Shown: piece by piece, positions 1-11,739 of the stretch | Layout of the letters: the number at the start of each line of letters is the position of its first letter | How positions within the stretch are numbered: the stretch's first letter is position 1 | Source: Eriocheir sinensis | Lineage: Eukaryota; Arthropoda; Malacostraca; Decapoda; Varunidae | Reading direction: 5' to 3' | NCBI RefSeq assembly: GCF_024679095.1 | Contig: NC_066516.1 | Coordinates: 21,529,035 to 21,593,034 of the forward strand | Length of the DNA: 64,000 bases | Notes under the pieces: model-generated | Databases searched by the model: none | Told to the model about the DNA's origin: nothing | Seen by the model: only the letters and a program-made list of their open reading frames with translations | Position numbers and translations under genes: made by a program

Positions 1-387
1 TCACCAACCTTCCTCCTTCTTACCCATCAACCTTCCCTCTCTTCCTCCTACTGTGTACACTCATTCCCAAAACTCCCTTCCCTTTGCTGTTCATAATCCT
101 CCTCTTCCTCCTTCTTATCCTCACTACCTTGCCTTTCTTCCTTCTACTGCACTCCCCTTCTTCCTCCTCTTCCTTCCTGCACTCTCACCTCCTCCCTCCC
201 TTCCTCCTCCCTCCCCCTCCCGGCCCAAGGTATAGGTGCAGCTATCATCGACGTGTGTGTGATGGACGAATGCAACTCAGGGGTCGATGGACGTGGCAGG
301 GAGGGACGCGGGTATACATAAAGAGTGGGGTCGCTTGCTCGCTCGTGTGGTATCAAGTATGGAGTTCAGTATGAAGTGCGACTACGT

Positions 388-419
<32 letters not shown>

Positions 420-481
420 ACCGAACGTTTCCCAAGGATATAATGCTGATACAGAGGCACAGCACACCACTGGCAGCTTCC

Positions 482-512
<31 letters not shown>

Positions 513-700
513 TTTCCTGTTTGTATGTGTGAGGGTATTGTGTCCTTGCTATTGGTGCTACGCTGTTCTCATTACCCTTGAAAATTTATGAAGCATTTTT
601 TTTTACTAATGACCAAGGCTGTCTACTGAGTGGTATTAATTCTCTCTCCTTTTATGTTACGGGGATCCGCCTTCCTCTCGGTCTCTGTCTCTCTCTCTGT
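1..700. repeat. Pyrimidine-rich tract and two TG arrays, no gene seen
   Basis: Positions 1-235 are CTTCC-rich. TG arrays lie at 387-420 and 481-506, and a CTGT-rich patch at 680-715. Confidence 0.8.
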
Positions 701-719
701 CTGTCTGTCTGTCTCATGT

Positions 720-975
720 AAACTAAATCCACCACCACCACCGTCACTTTCCCATCACACTATAACTACCCTCCACTTCATCATCATCCTTATCCTCCAT
801 CACCACCATCATCATCTTCACAAGGCAATGTCACCATAGCCCCCATAGCACCATCTTCATCACCATACTACCATCGTGACCACCATTGCCACCACCATCA
901 TCCCTACCACTACTATTACTAACACCATCATTGCGTAGTCCTCTAATCACTGTCATTATCAACGCAATAGTCGTA

Positions 976-1028
<53 letters not shown>

Positions 1029-1150
1029 GCCCCTCCATCCTCCCGTACCATGCTCTCACCTCCACCATCTCCCGTTTTCCTCCTCCTCCTCCTCCTCCTC
1101 CTCCTCCAGTAGCAGCTTTGGGCCCCGAGCGACCTCTGCGTGACCCTGCC

Positions 1151-1210
<60 letters not shown>

Positions 1211-1930
1211 TCCGTTATCACTGGTGGCAATGACTTTAGCATCTTGGAGGAGGCAGATAACGGCTTCCTGTGACGACACGCATCACTTCCACCACCACCA
1301 CTGTCATCACCACCACCAACAAGCACCACCACTACCACCATCTTCACCACCACCACTATCATCACCACCACCACCATGCACCACCACTGCCATCACCACC
1401 ACCATCAACACCACTATCATCACCACCACCAGCACCACCACCACTACCACCATCATCTTCACCACCACCACTATCATCCTCACTAGCACCACCATCCCCA
1501 TCACCATCGTCTCTTCTACAACCCCATCACCATCACAAGCACCACCATTACCAGCTCTACCATCACCATCACCACCACCATCAGTACCACTATCATCACC
1601 ACCACCACCACTGCTATCACCACCGTTTCCAAAATCATCAATGCTTCAATCGTCTCAATCATCACCACTATCGCCATCATTACAACCATTATCATCCACC
1701 GCCAACACAACCACAAACAACAACAACCACAACCACTACCACTACTACCACAACCACAAAATCACTACCACCGTTATGTTGTTAACCATCACCACCAACT
1801 CTACAACCACCATCTCTCTCCACCACCACCTCATAATGACCATATTCACATCTAGTTACAATACCCTCCTTGTTATCACCACCACCACCACCACCACCAC
1901 AACGATTACAAATCCTCGACAAACAATACA
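720..1930 (+). repeat. Imperfect CCA/CAT trinucleotide array
   Basis: Most of 730-940 and 1280-1915 is built from CAC, CAT and ACC triplets in shifting phase. Its three frames read as His-, Thr- and Ser/Pro-rich chains, which explains the long open frames. A (TC)25 array (978-1027), a TCC run (1080-1108) and a (GA)28 array (1153-1208) are embedded. Confidence 0.9.
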
Positions 1931-1944
1931 CGCGAGGAAAATAA

Positions 1945-1946
<2 letters not shown>

Positions 1947-2000
<54 letters not shown>
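1947..2000 (+). repeat. (CA)27 microsatellite
   Basis: An uninterrupted CA array. The next 330 bp are T/C-rich with no gene. Confidence 0.95.
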
Positions 2001-2002
<2 letters not shown>

Positions 2003-2335
2003 CCTGACCTTGCTATTCGATACTAGATTCACAGATTTTTTTTTTCTCTCTCGCTTCTCCTCTCTTCCTTCACGTTCGGGTTGGGGGTTTTTTTTTCCTC
2101 TTTCTTCTTCCTCCTCCTCCTCTCGCTTCTTCATGTGCTCTTCTTTTTTTTCTGCTGCTTATCTGCCCTGTTTCATTTCTCCACCTTCTACGTTTTTTTC
2201 CTTCTTCAATTCTCCTCTTCCTTCTCCTCCTCCTCCTCCTACTTTTCCTCCTCATGTCCTCCTCCTTGTCCTCATCTTCTCATGTTTGTTCTCTATCTGA
2301 CCTTCTTCTAACACCATTTCCGCTCGTATACTGTC

Positions 2336-2338
<3 letters not shown>

Positions 2339-2378
<40 letters not shown>
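2339..2378 (+). repeat. (AC)20 microsatellite
   Basis: A perfect array inside a pyrimidine-rich, non-coding stretch (2040-2480). Confidence 0.95.
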
Positions 2379-2379
<1 letters not shown>

Positions 2380-2534
2380 CCTCGCCTCCTCCGTATCGCA
2401 CACTGTTCTTCCCTTCCCTCCTCTCCCCTTCCCTCCCATCCCTAATCCCCCTCCCCTCCAGCTTCCATCGCCTCGCCCCGCATCACTACCTCCTTCAAAG
2501 AGACACCTTCACACCCTAACGGACCGAACTAACA

Positions 2535-2630
2535 AGAGGAGGAGGAGGAAGGAGAATACCAGCATGAGGAGGAGGAGGAGGAGGAGGTAGTGGTGGTGGC
2601 GCGATGGAAGAAGAGAAGGAATGAAGAGTT

Positions 2631-2709
<79 letters not shown>
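2535..2709 (+). repeat. GGA run followed by (GA)37 array
   Basis: GAG triplets fill 2535-2595 and a perfect GA array fills 2635-2709. Confidence 0.93.
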
Positions 2710-2713
<4 letters not shown>

Positions 2714-2828
2714 GAGGGGGAAGGGAATTCAGGAGGGGGGTCATTCGTGCGTCACACGTGACCTTGGACTCTGCCACACTAAATCTTGCATACGTTCAAA
2801 GTATAGCCGCCCTACGCACTGCATGCCG

Positions 2829-2851
2829 TGGGGGGGGAGGGGGGGGGGGGG
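2829..2851 (+). other. G-run tract, possible G-quadruplex
   Basis: A 23-bp tract of G broken by single A, directly upstream of a GA array. Such runs can form quadruplexes; they are also prone to assembly length error. Confidence 0.5.
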
Positions 2852-2855
2852 CGAG

Positions 2856-2863
<8 letters not shown>

Positions 2864-2930
<67 letters not shown>

Positions 2931-2990
2931 TGCACTCATAAATACAGTACGCCAGCAATGTGTGTCTGTGTGTGTGTCTGTGTGTGTGTA

Positions 2991-3031
<41 letters not shown>

Positions 3032-3081
3032 ATCGTGAGCGTAATAAAGCAATATTACTCGCACCGGCATCATATTGCTCG

Positions 3082-3128
<47 letters not shown>

Positions 3129-3184
3129 CACAGAGAGAGAGGTCACGAGAATGAGAGTACGCAACATCAAGACCCATTTTTCAG

Positions 3185-3228
<44 letters not shown>
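2864..3228. repeat. Nested inverted microsatellites GA-TG-AC-TC
   Basis: (GA)32 at 2864-2927, a TG array at 2959-3029, an AC array at 3084-3132 and a TC array at 3189-3228. Outer and inner pairs are each mutually complementary. Confidence 0.9.
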
Positions 3229-3230
<2 letters not shown>

Positions 3231-3339
3231 CACACCCTACTCCCCCGGTGTCGTTGTTTTCCTCGCCTCGGTGATCTCCCTCTCTGCGCCTTTATGTAAA
3301 TTCTGGACAAAACAAATCATTAGGGACGCCTGAGCGATG

Positions 3340-4540
3340 TTGACGCTGCCCAGGAACACGGAAGGCGACCTGAGGGAGGCCCTGAAGGAGGGAGGAGGTC
3401 GTGGAAGCAAAGGGAGAGGTGAATAGACGGTATAAGACGAGGATAAACAGAGATGGAGAGATACGAAGAGAAGGAAAACGCAGGCATGATTAGAGAAAGA
3501 TTGAGATGAAGTGAAGTTGAGAAAAAAAAGGAACGATTGGAGGGAGAGATTAGAATGGAGGAGAGAGAGAAAGGGGAGATTGTATGGGAGAATGAGAAGG
3601 GACAATTAAAGATATGGTTAGGGAAAGATTGAAATAGAAGGATTCAGTGATTTAAGAATTATGGAAAGGGGTAAAAAGAAAAGAATGGAGGAGAAGAGGA
3701 GATGGGAGGGTATAGGTTGTAGGGGAAGGGGAAAAGGCAGACGGAGAAATATGGTGAATAAAAGAGATAGAAGAAAGAAGAAGGGAAAAGGAGAACGATA
3801 GGAAGAAATAAGAGGAAAGGAGAGAAGGAGAAAAAGGATTGAAAAAGATGGGGATGACAAGTGGGAGACGAGAAACAGCAGAACGATGGGAAGAAAGGAA
3901 GGATGGATGTAGTGGAATAAAGGATACGGACGAGTAGGAACAGATGAAGGATATGACTGAAGGAAAGGGAAGGAGAGGGAGATAAGGGTGACAGAAAGGA
4001 GTGGACAGGAGGGAAGCGTAAGAGGAGACATAACCAGAGAGATATGAGGAGGAGGGAAGAAGAGGGAGATAAAGATGATAGAAAGGGAGATGGGAGACGA
4101 GACGGGAAGTAGAAAAAGGAGTAAGGGAGAGACATGAAGTAGAGACTGAACACACTAAAAGGAAGGAAAAAGAGGGAGATAAAAGTGACAGAAGGGAGTA
4201 TAGATGGAGGATGGGACAGGGTGCTGGGAAAGGATGAAGATGAAAAGAGAGAAGGAAGAAGAAGGTGAAGATACAGAGAGGGAGAATGAGGAAGATGAAA
4301 TAAATAGAGGCAGAGGAAAATGACATACAGGGAGATGAAGATGAAGTACAGGGAGTGAACATGAAAGAGATGAGACACGAAGTAGGAAGAAAAATAGGAG
4401 GAAGGGAGAGAAACAAGGAGACATGAAGACTAAACACATTGAAAAGAAGGGAGGAGAGGCAGATAGGGGTGACATAAGGGCGTATAGAGGAAGGGAGGAT
4501 GGGACAGGGTGATGGGACAGGGTGAGGATGAAAAGGCGGG
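3340..4540. repeat. Purine-rich degenerate minisatellite, no gene
   Basis: The + strand is almost entirely A and G. The word GAGGGAGATAAGGGTGACAG recurs with changes near 3975, 4060, 4160 and 4452, suggesting an old tandem repeat with a unit of roughly 100 bp. The 311-residue - strand frame here is Ser/Leu/Phe/Pro low complexity and is not a gene. Confidence 0.7.
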
Positions 4541-4636
4541 ACTATTACTTCCTCACTGCCTCGTCTAGACGGTTCAAGGCCCAACACTCCTTATCTCCGT
4601 CGCGTAGTGTACATGTTATTACGCACAGTCCATCTC

Positions 4637-4637
4637 T

Positions 4638-4680
<43 letters not shown>
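4637..4680 (+). repeat. (GT) microsatellite
   Basis: A perfect GT array. The following 400 bp (4680-5080) hold no recognisable feature. Confidence 0.95.
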
Positions 4681-5097
4681 TTCCAGGTGTTTTCTCGGCT
4701 ATTTTTCGTGTCCATTCATCTTTTTTTTCAAGTCCGCCAGTCTAGTTTTTCAGTTCATCCATGGCCGGCAGCTGCTCTCGTTGTTTTTGATCCGTGTGAT
4801 TAGAGACGCGAACTCCGTATAAAGCTGAAAAAAACACGTTATGTAACACTCGCCTTCCTCGTTTTTTTCTTTTTTTTTTTTAGTTTTCTCGACCAAGGAA
4901 AATCTGCCAGCCATTCGATATCTATTATTGTTTCTCTTTCTTTTCATTAATGTAGTTTTCTCTCAGGCGATTTTAATGTTCACTGGTCCTGAGCTTCGCG
5001 TCCTGCATCATTATGGGGGTTAGTGATGCAAGCAAGTGTTCTGATGCATCAAGAGAGAGTGTGAGGCTGAAATTTCGTCGGAACTGGTTATTATATC

Positions 5098-5455
5098 TAC
5101 TGTTGCTTCTGTTGTTGTTGATGATGATGATGATGATGATGATTAGGCCATTGTATTTGTTGTTGTTGTTGTTGTTGTTGTTATTGTTGTCGTCGCTGTA
5201 ATTTTTTTGTTTTTGTTTTTGTTTGTTGGTGTTGCTGTTATTACTGCTGTTAGTTGTTGTTGTTGTTGTTGTTGTTCGTTTGTTTGTTTGTTGCTGTTGC
5301 TGTCATTATTGTTAGTTGTTGTTATTGTTGATTATTGTTACCACTATTTTATTTATTTCTGTAGTTATCGCTTTATTACATTTTACTGTCGTCGTTGTTG
5401 ATGTCACTGTTGTCATTGTTGTTATTATCACTGTTGTTGTCATCGTCCTCGTCAT
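5098..5455 (+). repeat. TTG/TGA/TTA trinucleotide array
   Basis: Mixed TTG, GAT and TTA triplets fill about 350 bp and give Leu-, Cys- and Val-rich frames. Confidence 0.88.
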
Positions 5456-5614
5456 GCCCCGCGGGTCTCAGGTGTTCCCCGGGTGGCATGGGAGCGTAAC
5501 CCAGCCACGCGGGGGGAGGATTACGTGCACGCCCTCCGAAGGGGAACAGCAAACGGGTTTTCGGGTCACCCCAAGGTTGTACTGGAGGGGGAGGGGGAGA
5601 GGATTGGTGCGAGA

Positions 5615-5777
5615 GGGGGAAGATGAGGAGGAGGAGGAGAAAGAGGTGGAGGAGGAGAAAGAGGAGGTGGAGTAGGAGGAGGAAGAGGAGGAGGAGGAGG
5701 GGGAGCGGATATGTCAGCTATGCCGCAGCGGCCGTTTGATGCGATGGAGGAGCGAAAGGAGGCTTGTCAAAGGGGCT

Positions 5778-5841
<64 letters not shown>
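5615..5841 (+). repeat. GAG-rich tract and (AG)31 array
   Basis: GAG triplets run from 5615 to 5705 and a perfect AG array from 5780 to 5841. Confidence 0.92.
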
Positions 5842-5843
<2 letters not shown>

Positions 5844-5944
5844 ATGCGCTGAATCTCACGCGGAAGTGCCCTGATAATTCCACTTCCTTGTTTTGACTCA
5901 GCGGCGCCAAAACGAGAAACGAAAGACAGTGAGCAAGAGAAAGA

Positions 5945-6103
5945 TAAAAAAAAAAAAATTACACAAAAATACACACACAAAAAAAAGAAAAAGAAACAAA
6001 GGCGGAATCGTAACCTCAGGCAGCATCTCCTCCTACTGTTGTTGTTGTTACCTCCTCCTCCTCCTCCTCCTCCTACTACTACTACTACTACTACTACTAC
6101 TAT
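5945..6103 (+). repeat. A-rich run, then TCC and TAC triplets
   Basis: A/CA-rich DNA at 5945-6000, TTG at 6039-6050, TCC at 6053-6073 and TAC at 6074-6103. Confidence 0.88.
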
Positions 6104-6397
6104 TCGTAACGCCTCCAGTAACACCAGGGCAGGAGGCTGGTAACGGTAGAGAGCGCAACACGGTAACTCCTGCTAGCGGCGGCTGGAGCTGGTAACGGGG
6201 CGGGGCGGGGCTGGGCTGGAGGGAGATGGGGAGCAAGGGGAGGCTTAGAGGTGGTTTAGGGGGCGCGTGGAAGAGGAGGAGGAGGAGGAAGAGGCGCGGT
6301 CACCCTAACGGCAGACTCTGGCAACAGCAAGTAGGTCAGTGCTCAAAAATCTCACTGCAGGTCACGATGCTGCAAAGAAAGGAAGGGGTGAGGGGGA

Positions 6398-6418
6398 GGT
6401 GTGTATGTGTGTATGTGT

Positions 6419-6452
<34 letters not shown>
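6398..6452 (+). repeat. TG/TATG microsatellite
   Basis: TGTGTATG repeats run into a pure TG array. Confidence 0.93.
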
Positions 6453-6454
<2 letters not shown>

Positions 6455-6539
6455 CATTGGTATTCCGCTCTCCTCTCATAACGAAGCTGTCGGTACGAAG
6501 CCACAATAACAGTGAGAATGGAATGCTGAAAAAAATAAC

Positions 6540-6835
6540 AGGACAAAAAGAGAAAAGATCAGTCTGTCCAATATATCACTGCACAAAAACAAAAAAATCA
6601 AAAACACAAAAAACAAAGAGAAAGACAAATAGATAAGTCTGTCCAAATACACAAAAACACAAAAACAAAAAATATAAAGAAAAATGTCCCAAAACACAAA
6701 AACAAAACAAAAATATCACAAAAACGATGTCACACAAAAACACACACAAAAAAAGAAAAATATAAGTCTGTCCAATCCATCACTGCACCAAAACAAACAT
6801 TGCATCAAAACACACCATAAAAAAAAACAAGTTAT
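6540..6835 (+). repeat. A-rich degenerate tandem repeat
   Basis: AAGTCTGTCCAAT recurs near 6560, 6633 and 6763, each followed by CA/AAAAC-rich DNA. The first and third copies also share ATCACTGCAC. Confidence 0.65.
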
Positions 6836-6853
6836 ATATCATGGTGTACTATT

Positions 6854-6856
<3 letters not shown>

Positions 6857-6906
<50 letters not shown>
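6857..6906 (+). repeat. (CA)24 microsatellite
   Basis: A perfect array. Confidence 0.95.
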
Positions 6907-6907
<1 letters not shown>

Positions 6908-7040
6908 ATTACGGAAGATCGCCCCACCCCCCCTGTAAACAAGCCCCCCACCCCCCCACCCCGCCTCCTCCCCCCGTATCACACAACACCCTCTCACCGT
7001 AAGACCTTCAACTTGAACAGTACGTCGATAATTGTCTCCC

Positions 7041-7042
<2 letters not shown>

Positions 7043-7107
<65 letters not shown>

Positions 7108-7130
7108 GTATACACAACTGTCGCTTCCCG

Positions 7131-7160
<30 letters not shown>
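7043..7160 (+). repeat. Two TC arrays
   Basis: (TC)31 at 7043-7104 and a shorter TC array at 7132-7160. Confidence 0.94.
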
Positions 7161-7161
<1 letters not shown>

Positions 7162-7216
7162 CTAGTCATCCACACGAACCTTAGATAACGAGTCACTATG
7201 AGGTACAGGAGGGCGT

Positions 7217-7573
<357 letters not shown>

Positions 7574-7574
7574 C

Positions 7575-7652
<78 letters not shown>
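7574..7652 (+). repeat. Compound TG-GA microsatellite
   Basis: TG repeats to 7593, then GA repeats. The stretch 7653-8045 holds no recognised feature. Confidence 0.94.
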
Positions 7653-7655
<3 letters not shown>

Positions 7656-8044
7656 AGTAACACGAACACCTGCAACATCCACAAGACAGAAAAATGGCAC
7701 TCAGCAAAAAAAGTAAAGCAAAGTAAAGAAAAAAATAACACGGAAAATCTTACACACACACAAACAAACACATACACACAACCATAACCATGAAGGGACA
7801 AAGACGCAAAAATAAAGGAGGAAAAAATATCACTATCCCGGCCTGCCCGCACGCCCACGGCAGGGTAAGTGCGTCACCGCCGTCATGAATCCCCGCTGTG
7901 ACGCAACGCCCACGCCCAGGACACAACCGCCGCCCTCCGTACACCCCGCGTCACTCCTGCGTCAGTCACGAGCCCACAACACACACCCCTTTCCCCCCCC
8001 CCCTCCACCCTCCCATTTACAACACCCTATCCCTGCCTCACCCG

Positions 8045-8527
8045 CCTCTGCCATCCATCCTCACAGTTTTGGCTCTCATAACAAAGATTTCCAAAGGTCA
8101 GAAAGATTAGTCGGATATTCCTGACTTTGCTTTCACGGTCAATGTACAGAAGCCTTATCAAACTATCACTAAGATCATAATACATCATAATACTACCTGA
8201 CGCTTTCGGTTCTCACAACAAATATATCCAAAGTCTACAAAGAAAATTAGCCGGGTCCTCGTGAGTCTGTTTTCACGTTCAAGGTTCAGAAGCCTTGTTA
8301 AACTATTACCAGGATCATAATGCTACCCACGCTACCTCAAAATACTACCTGACGCTTTTGGCCTCACTACAAATACTTCCAAAGGCCACAAAAGGAGATT
8401 AGTCGGGTTCTCGTGAGTCTGTATTCACTTTCATGGAGTAGAAGACTTGACAAACTATCACTAGACTCATAATACTACTCATGGAAATGCCCACAACCTC
8501 TACGAGAGCCTTGTGAGTTTGTGAATC
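8045..8527 (+). repeat. Dispersed repeat, three diverged tandem units of 140-150 bp
   Basis: Units start near 8069, 8208 and 8358. Each runs: TTTTGGC/TCTCA..., TTCCAAAG, GATTAGTCGGGT, GTGAGTCTGTTTTCAC, AGAAGCCTTG, AAACTATCAC, CATAATACTAC. The last unit continues into CATGGAAATGCCCACAACC and CGAGAGCCTTGTGAG. Related single copies occur at 21543, 39695 and 46375 (-), so this is a dispersed family locally amplified here. Non-coding. Confidence 0.75.
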
Positions 8528-8534
8528 CCGAAAC

Positions 8535-8680
8535 TTTTTTTTTTTTTACAGCTAAAGAAACAGCTCAAGGGCAACAAAAAAGGTGTAACAAAAAGAAGCC
8601 CGCTAATCGCTCTTCCTACAGAGTCAAAAGTTATGAGCGGCCAGAAGAGAGGTCAATTTCAGGAGGAAAGATGTCTTGCT
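8535..8680 (+). mobile_element. Short SINE-like element, copy 1
   Basis: After a T-run comes TTACAGCTAAAGAAACAGCT, CAAGGGCAACAAAAAAGG, GAAGCCCGCTAATCGCTC, TTCCTACAGAGTC and GGCCAGAAGAGAGGTCAATT. The same order of words recurs at 14468, 17861, 33779 (-) and 34205 (-). This is the longest copy. It does not code, and no pol III boxes were identified with confidence. Confidence 0.65.
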
Positions 8681-9109
8681 TGAGATTATGGGTCCTGCTG
8701 GAGTCTCAATCTCAACTGAACACTCATCCACTCATCCACCCACACACAAGTAAGCCATCTGCTACACATCCACCCAATTTTTCTTCTTTACTCTCCTATT
8801 AACAGCACCCCAATTACCCTTAACCCTAATTCTGCTACTTCTACTATACCCAAGAATCGTAACACACACAAAAAAACACATTCATCAAACTGCCATCTAT
8901 CCATCAATCCAGCCTGTTGGTTAGTTAGCTCAGGATTCTCAGGGTCGTTTGGGCTGTCGGTCGGTTTGGTCGGGGCAGAGTGAGTAATGTAGAGTCGATG
9001 AGTGACCCTGAGTATTGAGCTTCCTGTCTCGCGTTACGAAGCCCCTCGGTGTTTCGTCGCAGCCTGTAGAGATGGTATCAGGTTCCTCATAATCTATTGG
9101 TCTTTTCTC

Positions 9110-9660
9110 TGCGTGAGGGAGGGCTGGCGGGGGAGGGGAGCGAGAGGGGCAAGGAATAGGGAGGTGGGAGTGTTTGTGAGGGAGAGGGAAAGAGGATTAA
9201 GGTGGAGTTGTTAGTGAGGGAGGGCAAGAAGGGGGGAATATGAGGAGAAAAGTTAACGAATGTGGAAGAGGTGATGATTTAGGGCAAAAGGAAAGGGAGT
9301 GAGAGGGGAAAATGGGGATGAAGATGGAAGGGTTGGTTGTGAGGGAGGGCAAGAAAGGGAACTGAAAGGGACAAAGTTGATAATGGGGGAAGAATGTTGT
9401 TTGAGGGAGGGCAAAGAAGGGGAAGGAGAGGGTCAAAGATGAAGTAGGTGGAGGAGTAGGTGGTGAGGGAAGGCAAGGAAGGGGAATGTGAGGGGAAAAG
9501 TAGGTGGTGAGACGGGCAGAGAAGGGGAATGAGAAGGGGAAAAGGGACGGAAGAGGAAGAGTAGATTGTGAGGGAGGCCAAGGATGGTGACGCAGGTGGA
9601 CGTGTTGACTGTGAGGGAGGGGAAAAAAGGGGAATAGGGAGGGGTAAGGTTGATTGAAGT
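9110..9660 (+). repeat. Purine-rich degenerate minisatellite
   Basis: The word GTGAGGGAGGGCAAGAAGGG, with changes, recurs roughly every 40-60 bp (near 9213, 9338, 9402, 9465, 9570 and 9612). Long Ser/Pro/Leu frames on the - strand are by-products. Confidence 0.75.
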
Positions 9661-10021
9661 GGATGAATCAATTGCTCCACACGCCACGGGTAAACAAAGC
9701 TACAAAATACTGAAAAAAATAACAAAAACTGGACCTGTAGTTATTTCACGGTCATACAAAAAATGGGGAGATTTTTTTATCCATTCGACAAGATCATCAA
9801 CAATAGTGGAATCAAACGCCGAGTAAAAAAAAAAAAAAAACACGAGGGAATGATGAAGCCAGTTAAATTGCGTCTCAGGTAGAGGTGTGAATACAAGGTC
9901 ACTGAACGAAACGAACGATAAGAGAATGATGAAACGAGTTGATGAAATAACCTCCAAAGATTACTCCCTCCGTACAAGGGGGAGCACGGGCTTTTGCCAA
10001 TGGCGGCCCGTAGCAGGGTAC

Positions 10022-10050
10022 CGACAGACCGATTCCAAGTCGGTCTGTCG
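10022..10050. other. Perfect 11-bp hairpin
   Basis: CGACAGACCGA (10022-10032) and TCGGTCTGTCG (10040-10050) are exact reverse complements around a 7-nt loop, in otherwise unique sequence. Confidence 0.8.
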
Positions 10051-10082
10051 ACGAGGACTGGCGTGTCTCTGAGAAATAACCG

Positions 10083-10162
10083 TGGATGATGATGATGATG
10101 ATGATGGGAATGACATAAGCGATGATGATGATGAGGTAGTGATGGCATAGTGTATTCCTTCG

Positions 10163-10195
<33 letters not shown>
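10083..10195 (+). repeat. GAT triplets and (AC)15 array
   Basis: GATGATG at 10083-10134 and AC at 10164-10193, followed by four ACTAAC hexamers. Confidence 0.9.
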
Positions 10196-10197
<2 letters not shown>

Positions 10198-10299
10198 CAC
10201 TAACACTAACATTAACACCAACACCAGAGCCCTTCACCAGCCCCTCTTACCCCTACTCCCCTCCTTCAGTCCTTCCCCTCCATCCCTCTTTCCCCCCGC

Positions 10300-10500
10300 C
10301 CCTTTCCCCTCCCCGTGAGTGCCAGCCGGCCGTGCCCCGCCAGGCCACGTGACAGGACAGCCAGCGGGCGTGGAGGGGCCCTCGAGGGTGACGGTTGCGG
10401 GGGTGTCCGGTGTCCGTGGCGTCCGTGGTGCGGTCAGGTGGTGCCCGGTGACCTTGAGTGTCCTGACGCAAAACAGGATGCCCGCCGCCCGCTTGCTGTT
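10300..10500. other. GC-rich non-coding patch
   Basis: CpG-dense sequence with no convincing frame. Confidence 0.3.
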
Positions 10501-10529
10501 GTTGCTGTTGTTGTTGATCTTCGGGGAAA

Positions 10530-10845
10530 TTTGGTGATGGTGATAGCGGTGGAGGTGGAGGGGGTGATGGTGGGGGGGGGAGGTGTTACGTTGCCTAGTC
10601 ACCTAGTGCATGACTCCCTGTTTTAATGCGTGCTGGTGATAACGCGTGGAGGTGGTGATGGCGGTGGTGGTGGTGATGAAGATTGCTGCTGTGTGGTAAT
10701 GATGGTGGTGGTGGTCGTGATGTGGGGGGTGATGAGGAAGTGTTACGCTGCCTGGTGCTTCGCTACGCTGCCTGGTGCTTCGCTGCTTGTTTCATGCATG
10801 GCTGTGGTGGTGGTGGTGGTGGTGGTGGTGGTGGTGGTGGTGATC
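10530..10845 (+). repeat. GTG/GAT triplets with a short perfect duplication
   Basis: GGT- and GAT-rich sequence. ACGCTGCCTGGTGCTTCGCT is doubled in tandem at 10745-10784, and (GTG)13 lies at 10804-10842. Confidence 0.85.
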
Positions 10846-10909
10846 AGTAACGAGAAACTAAAAGCTTCTAGGAAGAGCAAAACGATACTGTGTGAGTGTG
10901 TGTGGGTGG

Positions 10910-11041
<132 letters not shown>

Positions 11042-11334
11042 GAAGAGGAGGCGAAATAAAAACAAATAATATCACGTCAACACACAAACAAGACTATATT
11101 TTTCAAGAGCACGTGTGGGGGAAGAACCAGGAAGAGAAGAACAAGAGGAAAAGGCGGAGGAGGAGGAGGAGGAGGGGGAGGGGGAGGAGGCGCGGTGGGC
11201 AGGCTGTGGTATCGCGTATCCTTAGAGCAACCAACAAGCCTCCGCCGTCACCTTGGGTCTGCCGGGGTGACGCGGTGCAGGGCGAGGGAGGCACTGGGCC
11301 GCTACTTCCGCCAACAACATGAACCTAATGTATT

Positions 11335-11367
11335 CCTCCTCCTCCTCCTCCTCCTCCTCCTCCTCCT
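11335..11367 (+). repeat. (TCC)11 microsatellite
   Basis: Perfect triplets. A GGA-rich tract precedes it at 11155-11190. Confidence 0.93.
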
Positions 11368-11495
11368 GTTTGGCACTGAGGATGAAAGTAGGAAAGGAGA
11401 GGAACGAAGGAAGCGGAGACTAAGTGGAGTGATTGAGGGAGTGAAGGAAAGTGCCAGTCTAGTTATGGAGGAAGGACACAGGAAGGGGCCAACTA

Positions 11496-11603
<108 letters not shown>

Positions 11604-11739
11604 CGTAACAACGCAGAACGTGCCCGTCAAGATAACATTGCAGCATCCAGCGCGGAGATAAGATGAGACGCAGGAGCAAGGAGCATCATCACTCGCCTGC
11701 CACTGTTCACACACACACACACTCAACTGGCCACGAGAA

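Noticed and set aside
1140..2300. 386-codon open frame rich in His, Thr, Ser and Pro
   Set aside because: It is the translation of GA, CCA/CAT and CA arrays; other frames of the same DNA are equally open.
3652..4587. 311-codon - strand open frame
   Set aside because: Ser/Leu/Phe/Pro low complexity from a purine-rich strand; three overlapping frames are all open, so absence of stops reflects composition.
8815..8835. CCCTTAACCCTAATT resembling a telomere word
   Set aside because: Single occurrence, no TTAGG-type array.
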